DNA of 21,326 nt from positions 1 through 21,326 of the IMG/VR virus record IMGVR_UViG_3300045996_000416; one strand, given 5' to 3'. The first letter of the stretch is position 1. Each line of letters starts with the position of its first letter. The position numbers and the translations under genes are program-made. The notes under the pieces are model-generated. The model made no database searches and was not told the origin of the DNA. It saw only the letters and a list, made by a program, of their open reading frames with translations. This document shows, in pieces, positions 14,592 through 20,872 of the stretch. The stretch is from a virus.

Positions 14592-15055
14592 TTGATGACT
14601 TCCACATCCGACTTCCAGCGCTGGAACTGCCGCAGCATCCGATGAAAGTCGGCGGACGTTGAGTTCTTCAGTGCGGGTGGATGCTTCCCGAAGTAGTGCG
14701 TCCCCTTCATGTCCATACCCAACAGAATGATCCGCGTCGCACCGAGCGTCAGCGCAACGCGCATTCCTTGCAGGCCGCTATTTGAACCAGCCGGGAACAT
14801 CGACTCGGGCTTCAGCCTCTCAGTCCCCTTGAGTTCGCCGCCACAGAACTTGCGTCCTGCAAACTGCAAAGCTTGCGGATGCTGCTTCCACCACTTAACG
14901 TCGTTGCTCACCATCACGTCGGCCCAAGGCGTGAGCTGGTAGGCGTTCGACACCGCTACGGCCTTGCAACGCTGCTCCTCGTGCGCCTGCCTTACGCGAT
15001 CGACCTGCTCGTGCGACAGGCTCTGGCCGGTCGCTAGCACAACGAACGTTGTCAT
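14531..15055 (-). CDS. 'Norphogenetic'-type phage protein, copy 2
   Basis: The 174-residue protein starts MTTFVVLATGQSLSHEQVDR, a Rossmann-like first strand and glycine turn. It contains PWADVMVSNDVKWWKQHP (44-61), NSGLQGMRVALTLGATRIIL (92-111), GMDMKGTHYFGKH (113-125) and VINCSPGSALTCF. Phage proteins with this pattern lie among head-tail genes and carry the odd database label 'norphogenetic protein'; their fold appears related to DUF115-type nucleotide/sugar-binding proteins (from memory, unverified). It is clearly paralogous to the protein at 18494-19021. The ATG overlaps the DUF3168 stop as ATGA. No activity can be assigned; small-molecule or nucleotide-sugar binding is the most reasonable guess. 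Confidence 0.78.
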   Translation of the reverse strand: MTTFVVLATGQSLSHEQVDRVRQAHEEQRCKAVAVSNAYQLTPWADVMVSNDVKWWKQHPQALQFAGRKFCGGELKGTERLKPESMFPAGSNSGLQGMRVALTLGATRIILLGMDMKGTHYFGKHPPALKNSTSADFHRMLRQFQRWKSDVEVINCSPGSALTCFKTASLADVL

Positions 15056-15420
15056 CGAGACGTGATGAACTCGAAGTCAAGCATATAGCCGTAGTTGCGG
15101 GTGATCGGATCACGCGGACGCTGAGCAGCGTTGATCATGTGCGCATGCGGCTCGATCGCATTTCTGATGGCGAGGGCCGCCGCGTCCGCGCTTGCCTGGG
15201 TAATGCCATACACGTCAATCTGGATGCGTGCATCGTCAGCGTCCGGCACTTGGCCGAGATAGTTCGCTGGCGTACTGAACGGCATCTGCCATACCGCATA
15301 GACCGGAGGCTTGTCCTGTGGCGCTTCGCCAAAAGGATAGAAGCGCATGTTCGGCGGACTGCCGAGCTGTGCTCGGCACGCGCTCGAAGCAGCGACGATT
15401 ACGAACACTGCTGGTGTCAT
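15052..15420 (-). CDS. DUF3168 tail terminator / tail completion protein
   Basis: The 122-residue product shows DUF3168 features: a helical start (MTPAVFVIVAASSACRAQLG), PPVYAVWQMPFSTPANYLGQ (37-56), the strand ARIQIDVYG (64-72) followed by an alpha segment (ASADAAALAIRNAIE), and a C-terminal strand (GYMLDFEFITS). The family caps the tail tube at the head-proximal end and joins it to the connector. It starts 5 nt after the nuclease gene stop with only a poor ribosome-binding site, as if an original coupling to an upstream head-tail gene had been interrupted. Downstream it is coupled to the 'norphogenetic'-type copy 2. Confidence 0.88.
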   Translation of the reverse strand: MTPAVFVIVAASSACRAQLGSPPNMRFYPFGEAPQDKPPVYAVWQMPFSTPANYLGQVPDADDARIQIDVYGITQASADAAALAIRNAIEPHAHMINAAQRPRDPITRNYGYMLDFEFITSR

Positions 15421-15425
15421 TGTGG

Positions 15426-15977
15426 TTAGGCCGCCATCCGACTGGTTCCCTGATTGAAGACAAGGCTTCGGGCGATCTCCAAGGACTCATCTAGTCCCCA
15501 GTCGTTCAGCAAACAGTTCACCGCGTACAGAACGACACGGCAATTGGCCTTTGTGTAACCACCGCCAGCCGTGATTCTGTCAACGCTTGGGGTCCGGCTA
15601 TTTCTTCGCCTGTTCTCTATCGAGAAATCAAATTGCAGTCCGGTAAGTTCACATTTGCCGCGCTTCAACTTCTCCGAGAGCCAACCTGCGTCTAGGTCGA
15701 AGTCCACACCTTCTCTCTTGCTCCTTTTCTTTATCGAGCAAACGAGTCTTGACGCTCTCCAATGAAGGTCGTTCTCGTAACGATCCCGTTGCTTCTGAAT
15801 CAGTGACGGACTTTCTCTGCGCTCCTTCTCATTAGACGCATGACACTTCTTGCACCAACCCGCCAGTTTCAAGCGCAAGCGAGATTTCTTTCTGCCTGGG
15901 GAAAACTGCTCATATGGCAAGTGCTGGTCGCACTTAGGGCAATACTTCAACTCTCTGCTCTCAATAGTAGAAGTCAT
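15426..15977 (-). CDS. HNH-type endonuclease with N-terminal zinc ribbon
   Basis: From ATG 15977 the product has 183 residues (a GTG at 16004 would add 9). The N-terminus has a zinc ribbon, Cys13-x2-Cys16 (YCPKC) and Cys42-x2-Cys45 (WCKKC), as in many phage HNH proteins. The nuclease core near residues 107-160 contains GKCELTGLQFDF, TPSVDRITAGGGYTKANCRV and VLYAVNCLLNDWG. This is the HNH-related subfamily in which D-R-I replaces the first H-H. It overlaps the glycosyltransferase stop by 17 nt. It looks AT-richer than its neighbours by eye and is probably a free-standing homing endonuclease. A role in DNA packaging is less likely this far from the terminase. Confidence 0.82.
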   Translation of the reverse strand: MTSTIESRELKYCPKCDQHLPYEQFSPGRKKSRLRLKLAGWCKKCHASNEKERRESPSLIQKQRDRYENDLHWRASRLVCSIKKRSKREGVDFDLDAGWLSEKLKRGKCELTGLQFDFSIENRRRNSRTPSVDRITAGGGYTKANCRVVLYAVNCLLNDWGLDESLEIARSLVFNQGTSRMAA

Positions 15978-16680
15978 GTATCCATGGGGAGGCTTGTAAC
16001 GCACTATAACACCAAGGATCAGGTTTGCCGTGAAACATCACGACGCGAGCGCCCTTGGGAAGCTTGCTCTGGTACTGCTTCACGCAGTGGTCTCGATACG
16101 AATAGACGCCATGTTTCGGGCCCCAGCCCGCGAGCTTCTTACGCATGACGTAGTAGAGCCACGATTGATCGCTGCCCTTCATGCGGCCATCTTGGGTCGC
16201 GAGCCGCGGCGACTTCACCGGATCAAAGGTGTCCCATATCTCGGTGTGCGCGCCCGCGGTGGCCATGATCATCGACGCACAGTGCGTGATCATTGGATTG
16301 CCGGTCTCCCACATCAAAAATGGCTCTTCGCGATGGAAGATCGGCGTCAGATCATCGGTAATCACAACGTCAAGGTCCATCAGCACCATTCGCGTGCCCG
16401 GCCCGATCAACTGCGCGAACCAATCCGAATGAACCTTCAACCGCCGGTAACAGCTCGGACCCGTCGGCCACGAAGGATTAGGGATCGCTGCATAGTCGTC
16501 CCACAGCGGGATGTGTTCGACCTCGGGATCCAGCCCGGTCGCATCGTCCGTTACGCAGATGAAGCGGAACGGATGCGGATAGTGACGAGCCACCATGCGC
16601 CGAAGCGTGTTGACATGGACCGGTAGGAACGTGCTGCGGTAGCCAGGCTTCGACCACTTGAAGGTTATGACGGCGATCAT
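15961..16680 (-). CDS. GT-A type glycosyltransferase-like protein with DxD motif
   Basis: The ATG at 16680 overlaps the glycerophosphodiesterase stop as ATGA and is preferred over the upstream in-frame start at 16794. The 239-residue protein opens MIAVITFKWSKPGYRSTFLP, has FRFICVTDDATGLDPEVEHI (38-57) and RMVLMDLDVVITDDLTPIF (97-115). Asp102-x-Asp104 is the metal/nucleotide-sugar DxD of GT-A enzymes, most like GT8-type folds. SDQSWLYYVM in the second half and the terminal FHGKPDPWCYSALQASPW with its histidine also fit GT8-like enzymes. It would transfer a sugar from a nucleotide-sugar donor. The acceptor is unknown: virion protein, host envelope glycan or a small molecule. No membrane segment is present. 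Confidence 0.8.
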   Translation of the reverse strand: MIAVITFKWSKPGYRSTFLPVHVNTLRRMVARHYPHPFRFICVTDDATGLDPEVEHIPLWDDYAAIPNPSWPTGPSCYRRLKVHSDWFAQLIGPGTRMVLMDLDVVITDDLTPIFHREEPFLMWETGNPMITHCASMIMATAGAHTEIWDTFDPVKSPRLATQDGRMKGSDQSWLYYVMRKKLAGWGPKHGVYSYRDHCVKQYQSKLPKGARVVMFHGKPDPWCYSALQASPWIHDFYY

Positions 16681-17324
16681 TGCATCAACTGCCGGACACG
16701 CATCGTTTCCAGCAGGTGCACTCCGTACCCCATCAGGCGCGCCGCCATGGTCCTGTCGGCGACTTCGTATGAGACCCAGAGGAATCCGGGCCACACGGGG
16801 CCCGTGACGTGCCTCTGGTCTATAAACACGTACTCAGGTTTGTGCACATCACAGTGCGCTCGGCTCGCTGGGCTCATGTCGGGTAGGACGAAGCCAATCC
16901 GGAAGCCTTTGGCTCGAGCAAGCAACGCCGCGTCCTGATCGAATGAGATAATCACGCACTGATCGGCCGGGCAGATTTCACAAACACGATCCACCACGGT
17001 GCGCGCGCCGAACTTGGTCACGCCGTCCCGCTTGATCTCGACGAACGCCGTCGCCTCCCCCAGCACTGCAATCCCTTCCGCCAAGGTCTCGACACCAAGT
17101 GCCTTCAACCCTTGTGCGCTCGTATCGAACGAATCCCGGTCCTTGCCGTACATCCGGAGCAAACAAGCGTCGTGCATAAGCACCGGAACCATATCGCTCG
17201 ACATCTGCACGTCGAACTCGACGAACCGAGCGCCGAGCTCAACGGCTGAGCGGATAGCGGCGACTGAGTTCTCTCTATGCTCCATGGCATTGCCGCGGTG
17301 AGCGACGATTCGGTCTCTCAGCAC
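16677..17324 (-). CDS. Glycerophosphodiester phosphodiesterase-like enzyme (GDPD)
   Basis: From GTG 17324, which overlaps the previous stop as GTGCTGA, the product has 215 residues. An ATG at 17357 is an alternative start. The GDPD TIM-barrel signature is intact: RIVAHRGNAMEHRENS (catalytic His9, Arg10), FVEFDVQ (Glu36, Asp38) and PVLMHD (second catalytic His51), then AFVEIKRDG and CVIISFDQDAALLARA. The enzyme class hydrolyses glycerophosphodiesters to glycerol-3-phosphate and an alcohol. No signal peptide is present, so it should act in the cytoplasm. It is coupled to a glycosyltransferase downstream and to a membrane protein upstream. A substrate such as phospholipid head groups or glycerophosphate-decorated glycan is inference. 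Confidence 0.87.
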   Translation of the reverse strand: MLRDRIVAHRGNAMEHRENSVAAIRSAVELGARFVEFDVQMSSDMVPVLMHDACLLRMYGKDRDSFDTSAQGLKALGVETLAEGIAVLGEATAFVEIKRDGVTKFGARTVVDRVCEICPADQCVIISFDQDAALLARAKGFRIGFVLPDMSPASRAHCDVHKPEYVFIDQRHVTGPVWPGFLWVSYEVADRTMAARLMGYGVHLLETMRVRQLMQ

Positions 17325-17638
17325 GGGTAGAGAACTTCGCGCGCACGGTGCTCGCATCGATAGACTTCGACGCAGTGATTCGGCTCCCAGAAGTAAATCC
17401 GGTCTGCCAGCGCGCCCATCAGTAGGCCAGCGATCCGCTTCCATCCACGCTCCGTCGAAATCCAGCGGCCCAGCAGCCCTGAAATGGTTTCGCGAGGCAA
17501 TGCCCATGGAAGAAACGCGATGGCGCAAAGAGCCATGTTGATCACTATGTATAAGACAAAAACGCGCGCAAGGAACCGACTCCACAGCGGGCGACGTGCC
17601 GCGATTTGATCGGCGACTGCTAGTGCTTCTTCTGCCAC
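17318..17638 (-). CDS. Small membrane protein of the enzyme island
   Basis: Starting at GTG 17638 the product has 106 residues. It has a helical N-terminus (MAEEALAVADQIAARRPLWS), one clear transmembrane segment at about residues 27-48 (VFVLYIVINMALCAIAFLPW), a possible amphipathic or re-entrant segment at 70-80 (IAGLLMGALAD), and a Cys/His-containing C-terminus (FWEPNHCVEVYRCEHR). The two cysteines and nearby histidines could bind a metal, which is speculative. It overlaps the ATP-grasp gene by 19 nt upstream and the GDPD gene by 7 nt downstream. It may tether the enzymes encoded beside it to the membrane. I do not recognise a named family. Confidence 0.7.
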   Translation of the reverse strand: MAEEALAVADQIAARRPLWSRFLARVFVLYIVINMALCAIAFLPWALPRETISGLLGRWISTERGWKRIAGLLMGALADRIYFWEPNHCVEVYRCEHRAREVLYPC

Positions 17639-18513
17639 GTTCCAGCCTCAAGTTCGTCCATCATCAGATCAAACATTTCTATCCAGCGCCGCTTTGTCCC
17701 GAAGAATGGCGCTTCGTTACATTTGCCCGGAGACGGCCAGGGCCATGCCAAGCTTGTTTCGAGCAATCGCCACGAATCACCGTCCTGCAGAACATCGATC
17801 GCACACCAATTCGTGCCAGCGACCTCAAGAAACTTATTGGAAAAGTCCAGTAGCGACTCAACCTGCGGCGTCACAGTCGTCACCGGCTCGACATTGCCGG
17901 TCTGAGCAACGGAGCGATCCGGGTAGCAATACCGTCGGAAGGCCGCTCGCTTCGTTCCAACTGCGTTCACTCGCCACGTCACCATGTGGGGAATGAACTT
18001 TTGCAGCAGCGCGTACCCCTTCTGCATCGATCGCGCTTTGCCAGAGCAGTGATTGACCTCAACGCCAGCGCCAAATAGTGACGCCACGTGAGCGATCGCT
18101 TGGTATTTGTCCCGCAGGATACGGACGTTCACCGAGCTCGCTCCGACATCCGCTTTGGACACCACCGGATATGGAGCCGATGACTCACAAAAAGCGAGCG
18201 CCTCGTCGCGATCAGTGAATCGCCAAGTCGGAGGCATCCATTCGGACCACCGTTCGAACTGTGCGCTCTTGTTTTCGTACAGCCTGACCTGCGCTTCGTC
18301 CTGAATCATCGTCAGGCGAGCAGCCATCAGGTCGTAGTCGCGCTGATTTTTCTTCAACTCGGCGGGATCGGCATGCGGTCGGATGAAGCCGACGCCGTCA
18401 GAATCAGCTTCCTCGCCGCGGAAGATTCGCTTTGGCGAGTAACCGCGGGCCTTTGCCGATTTGATGATGGCCGCATGCCATACATCTCTTGTGTCAAGAA
18501 CGTAGAACTTCAC
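17620..18513 (-). CDS. ATP-grasp superfamily ligase-like protein
   Basis: The 297-residue product (GTG start at 18513) has ATP-grasp order: an N-terminal Rossmann-like part (MKFYVLDTRDVWHAAIIKSA), then the ATP-binding lysine strand and glycine-rich loop YPVVSKADVGASSVNVRIL (residues 115-133; Lys120), QKFIPHMVTWRVNAVG (171-186), and the metal-binding end with Asp240 (NWCAIDVLQDG) and Glu252 (WRLLETSLAWPWPSPGK). ATP-grasp ligases join a carboxylate to an amine or thiol through an acyl-phosphate. The usual E-x-N of the last strand reads E-T-S here, so either a lineage-specific variant or reduced metal binding is possible. It overlaps its upstream neighbour by 20 nt. Confidence 0.8.
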   Translation of the reverse strand: MKFYVLDTRDVWHAAIIKSAKARGYSPKRIFRGEEADSDGVGFIRPHADPAELKKNQRDYDLMAARLTMIQDEAQVRLYENKSAQFERWSEWMPPTWRFTDRDEALAFCESSAPYPVVSKADVGASSVNVRILRDKYQAIAHVASLFGAGVEVNHCSGKARSMQKGYALLQKFIPHMVTWRVNAVGTKRAAFRRYCYPDRSVAQTGNVEPVTTVTPQVESLLDFSNKFLEVAGTNWCAIDVLQDGDSWRLLETSLAWPWPSPGKCNEAPFFGTKRRWIEMFDLMMDELEAGTWQKKH

Positions 18514-19021
18514 TCAAATCGCCCATTGGAAACCGTTTCAGCGCCGATCCCGGCGTGCAGTTGATGACTTCACCGAATCGCCAGCCATCGAACTGCCTCA
18601 GGAGCTTCAGATACCGCTCCGGCGTGGTGTTCTTCAGCGGCTCCGGGTGCGGGCCAAAGTAGTGAGTGCCGTGCATATCGAAGCCGACCAGCAGTATCCG
18701 GCTCGCGCGGAACACATCTCTCGCCACGCGCATTCCTTGCAGGCCGCTGTTCAGTCCAGAATTGAACTCGCCAGTCTGCTCCAATCGCTCAACACCGGGA
18801 TAAGGCACACCGCAGAATCTGCGACCCTGGAACTTCGACGCGTCCAGGTTGTTTTCCCACCAGTTTCTGTCGTTGCTCACGAGCGCATCGGCCCATGGCG
18901 CGAGCTTGTACATGTCGGAGATCGCGATCGCTCCGCACTTCCCTGCTGCATGCAATTCACGAACGTACTCCACCTGATCAGCCGTGACGGACTGACCGGT
19001 GGCGAGCACTACGAAATCCAA
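18494..19021 (-). CDS. 'Norphogenetic'-type phage protein, copy 1
   Basis: The frame starts at TTG 19021, immediately after the head-tail adaptor stop (TGATTG), with GGGAG 5 nt upstream, giving 175 residues. It shares with copy 2 the blocks FVVLATGQS, PWADALVSNDRNWWENN, NSGLNSGLQGMRVARDV, ILLVGFDMHGTHYFGPHP, LLRQFDGW and VINCTPGSAL, so the two are full-length paralogues. The conserved glycine turn after the first strand suggests a nucleotide- or sugar-nucleotide-binding fold. It opens the accessory enzyme island, overlapping the ATP-grasp gene by 20 nt. No activity can be assigned from sequence alone. Confidence 0.78.
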   Translation of the reverse strand: MDFVVLATGQSVTADQVEYVRELHAAGKCGAIAISDMYKLAPWADALVSNDRNWWENNLDASKFQGRRFCGVPYPGVERLEQTGEFNSGLNSGLQGMRVARDVFRASRILLVGFDMHGTHYFGPHPEPLKNTTPERYLKLLRQFDGWRFGEVINCTPGSALKRFPMGDLSEVLRS

Positions 19022-19372
19022 TCAATCTCCCGAATTTGTGCCTTCGCTACACGGGGCGGTCACATATTCGAGTCCGCTGTCGGGGTCGGCCAGCCACCCC
19101 GCCGGGTTGTATATCTTCCCCGTGCTCGGATGAAGGATGCGCATCTGCGGCGTCAGGCCACCGCGATATCGGATCGTGATGCGCGCTGTGATCTGGCTCT
19201 GCATCTGACTCGACGCAATGAACTCGCGAACGCTCAGCGGCTCTATCGCAGCCGCGACCTCAGTGGCGAAATCGACCCAAACGGTGCGAACTGCGCCCGT
19301 GTTTGGGTCCTGCGGGTGCCTCGGCTCTTGGATTGTGATCTTGTGCCGAAGCCGGCCGGCAGACAGGCTCAC
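19022..19372 (-). CDS. Head-tail adaptor (phage head-tail joining family)
   Basis: The 116-residue product starts at GTG 19372 (GTGA overlap with the preceding stop) and reads MSLSAGRLRHKITIQEPRHP. This is the start typical of head-tail adaptors of the SPP1 gp16 / HK97 gp7 type: G-x-L-R-H-R/K-I-x-I-Q. A strand pattern follows (VWVDFATEVAAAIEPLSVRE FIAS, then QITARITIRYRGGLTPQMRI) and the closing ILHPSTGKIYNPAGWLAD. The protein forms a ring between connector and tail terminator. The gene that would normally follow it (gp10-like or DUF3168) is displaced by the 3.6-kb enzyme island. Confidence 0.9.
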   Translation of the reverse strand: MSLSAGRLRHKITIQEPRHPQDPNTGAVRTVWVDFATEVAAAIEPLSVREFIASSQMQSQITARITIRYRGGLTPQMRILHPSTGKIYNPAGWLADPDSGLEYVTAPCSEGTNSGD

Positions 19373-19572
19373 GGCGTTTCGGAATGCTCTTCAGCGGCAG
19401 CCACACGAATGCCCTCAGTGAGGATCACAGCTCTCACACCGGTCCCGTCCAGAGCGGTTTTTAAATGCTCTGCGTAGTCCCGATACGCCTCCTTGGTAAG
19501 GGCTGCGGGAATCTCGATGAAGACCACGTCACCAGGACGAAAGGCACGGAGGATCTTCGTTTGTTCGCTCAT
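19369..19572 (-). CDS. Small unknown protein between connector and adaptor
   Basis: The 67-residue protein reads MSEQTKILRAFRPGDVVFIE, then a helical stretch (LTKEAYRDYAEHLKTALDG) and a strand (VRAVILTEGIRVAAAEE). The pattern of two strands around a helix is compact and soluble. It is coupled to both neighbours through ATGA and GTGA overlaps. Similar small genes occur in this place in other HK97-like phages, to my memory without an assigned role. There is no membrane segment or catalytic motif. Confidence 0.75.
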   Translation of the reverse strand: MSEQTKILRAFRPGDVVFIEIPAALTKEAYRDYAEHLKTALDGTGVRAVILTEGIRVAAAEEHSETP

Positions 19573-19937
19573 GCTAAGGCTGGACTTCTCAATGGATATA
19601 GAATTGCAGTCACTGGCATCGGCAGATAGCCACGCTCAAAGATGGGCCTGAATGATCCTTCGCCGCCCTCGTCACGATTGCGCCACAGGTAGCCAACCAG
19701 CATTTTCGTGGCGTGCTGAACCTCGGGTCTGACGGTGGTTGTGTAGACCGGATCGTCGTTACTATCGACGACGGGATCACCTGCACTGTCGAGTTCCGGA
19801 ACGTACGGAGACGCGCTCTTGAGGTAGTTCACGATCATCGCCGAAGCGGCATCGACGACTTCCTGCAACTCGTCCTCGTCAACCTCGCTGCCACCGCGGA
19901 TCTGCAGCAGCGCTTGGTCAGTCGTGATGAGCGCCAT
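19569..19937 (-). CDS. Head-tail connector (HK97 gp6-like)
   Basis: The 122-residue protein begins MALITTDQALLQIRGGSEVD, followed by DEDELQEVVDAASAMIVNYL and PEVQHATKMLVGYLWRNRDE, the all-helical pattern of the gp6-like connector family, and ends in a Pro-rich segment (GYLPMPVTAILYPLRSPALA). It forms the ring attached to the portal. A central insertion (ELDSAGDPVVDSNDDPVYTT) is also seen in many relatives. The ATG at 19937 overlaps the stop of the upstream repeat protein as TGATG. Confidence 0.9.
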   Translation of the reverse strand: MALITTDQALLQIRGGSEVDEDELQEVVDAASAMIVNYLKSASPYVPELDSAGDPVVDSNDDPVYTTTVRPEVQHATKMLVGYLWRNRDEGGEGSFRPIFERGYLPMPVTAILYPLRSPALA

Positions 19938-20872
19938 CAGGATCCCTTCCCATCACGACCTTTTTTCACTGCAAGTCTCCAGTCAGGCGACTGCCCAGGC
20001 TTGCCACTCGGCGCGTCCTTCTGCGCGATCCAGTAACTACCGTCAGCCGTCACCGCATCACCGCGCTCGTATGTGCGATCGGCTTTGTACACGCCGCGCT
20101 CGAGCACGACGGGAACCGTGAACGTGAACTCTTTACGCTGCTCGCCGCGTTCGAAGATGAAAGAAAATGAGCGCTCGCCATCGTGTTCCACGCGAAGATC
20201 GTCGAAGCCCAAGCCGTCCTTACCGTCGTCGCCATCTTCACCGTCTTGAGGCTTATCGAAGGACGCCAGCAGGCGTGTATGTATGTCCTGTGCGCGCCGC
20301 TCGAAATCGAGGGCCCACTTATCGAATGCCTGGTGGAACAGCGGCAACACTTCATCCAGCGTGACCGACTTGCCGTCCTTCGGCAGCGGCAGTGCATCGA
20401 TCCAGGTTTTGACTGTCGGCAGCAACTCTTCCAGGGTAACGGACTTTCCGTCGTCCCCATTCTTCGGGCGAGGCAGTTCAGCCACAGCCTTGCGGGCCAC
20501 TTCGGCGGCCTTAGCCTCAAGCGATGGAATCAGAATCGGCAGGAGCTCGTCAGCCGTGACGCTTTTGCCGTCCTTCGCCTTCGGAATCGATTCGACGGCT
20601 TTGCCAACCATCTCGGTAACGACGGGGATCACCTCGTCAACCGTGACGCTCTTTCCGTCTTTAGGTGCTGGGATCTTTGCAACCGCATCCGCGACCGCCA
20701 GTTCAATGAGGGGCGCCACCTCCTCGACCGTTACCGACTTTCCCGGATCGCCCTTCTCTGGCTGGCGCTGCTCGAGCGCTGCCACTCGCTCAAGAATCGG
20801 CTGTATAGCCTTACCGCAGTATTCTTTGACAGCGGCCGCAACTGACTTGGCCCATTCAACCGGGTCGTTCAT
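19937..20872 (-). CDS. Repeat-containing structural protein with C-terminal carbohydrate-binding-like module
   Basis: The ATG at 20872 overlaps the portal stop as ATGA and is preferred over an upstream in-frame start at 20920. The 311-residue product begins MNDPVEWAKSVAAAVKEYCG and then has five imperfect repeats of 25-40 residues built on (P)GKSVTVEEVAPLI, DGKSVTVDEVIPVV, DGKSVTADELLPIL, DGKSVTLEELLPTV and DGKSVTLDEVLPLF, separated by helical segments. A short Gly/Asp-rich stretch (DGEDGDDGKDG) leads to a beta-rich part and a C-terminal module, VYKADRTYERGDAVTADGSY WIAQKDAPSGKPG, resembling CBM5/12-type domains of phage proteins. It may be a head decoration or a virion-surface binding protein. 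The function is inferred. Confidence 0.75.
   Translation of the reverse strand: MNDPVEWAKSVAAAVKEYCGKAIQPILERVAALEQRQPEKGDPGKSVTVEEVAPLIELAVADAVAKIPAPKDGKSVTVDEVIPVVTEMVGKAVESIPKAKDGKSVTADELLPILIPSLEAKAAEVARKAVAELPRPKNGDDGKSVTLEELLPTVKTWIDALPLPKDGKSVTLDEVLPLFHQAFDKWALDFERRAQDIHTRLLASFDKPQDGEDGDDGKDGLGFDDLRVEHDGERSFSFIFERGEQRKEFTFTVPVVLERGVYKADRTYERGDAVTADGSYWIAQKDAPSGKPGQSPDWRLAVKKGRDGKGS
20361..20750 (-). repeat. Five degenerate DNA repeats encoding the GKSVT motif
   Basis: Copies of a sequence close to GTGACCGACTTGCCGTCCTT (plus-strand view) begin near 20361, 20434, 20556, 20643 and 20731. They lie in the same frame of the repeat-containing structural protein and encode DGKSVT or GKSVT. 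Spacing varies (73, 122, 87 and 88 nt), so copy number or linker length may have changed by recombination. Confidence 0.75.

Noticed and set aside
14027-14662. Plus-strand open frame of 211 codons opposite the gp10-like gene
   Set aside because: Antisense to a clear HK97 gp10-like protein and to the 'norphogenetic'-type copy 2; Ser/Thr/Pro-rich translation without recognisable features.
15426-15977. HNH protein as a packaging (terminase-associated) endonuclease
   Set aside because: Packaging HNH genes usually lie next to terminase and cos; this one lies in the tail-completion region and has the zinc-ribbon design of mobile nucleases.
16681-16794. Upstream start for the glycosyltransferase at 16794
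   Set aside because: The segment is antisense-like filler inside the GDPD gene; the ATGA junction at 16680 leads directly into the first beta strand.
17325-17651. N-terminal extension of the GDPD frame up to 17651
   Set aside because: The extension overlaps the membrane-protein gene completely and has no domain features; GDPD homology begins right at the GTG 17324 region.
18647-19477. Long plus-strand open frame of 276 codons opposite the adaptor and 'norphogenetic'-type genes
   Set aside because: It lies fully antisense to well-supported genes, its translation is Arg/His/Ala-rich without family features, and no plus-strand ribosome-binding context or operon supports it.
20361-20750. CRISPR array
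   Set aside because: The repeats are coding, in frame, unequal in spacing and degenerate; they encode the GKSVT motif of a structural protein.
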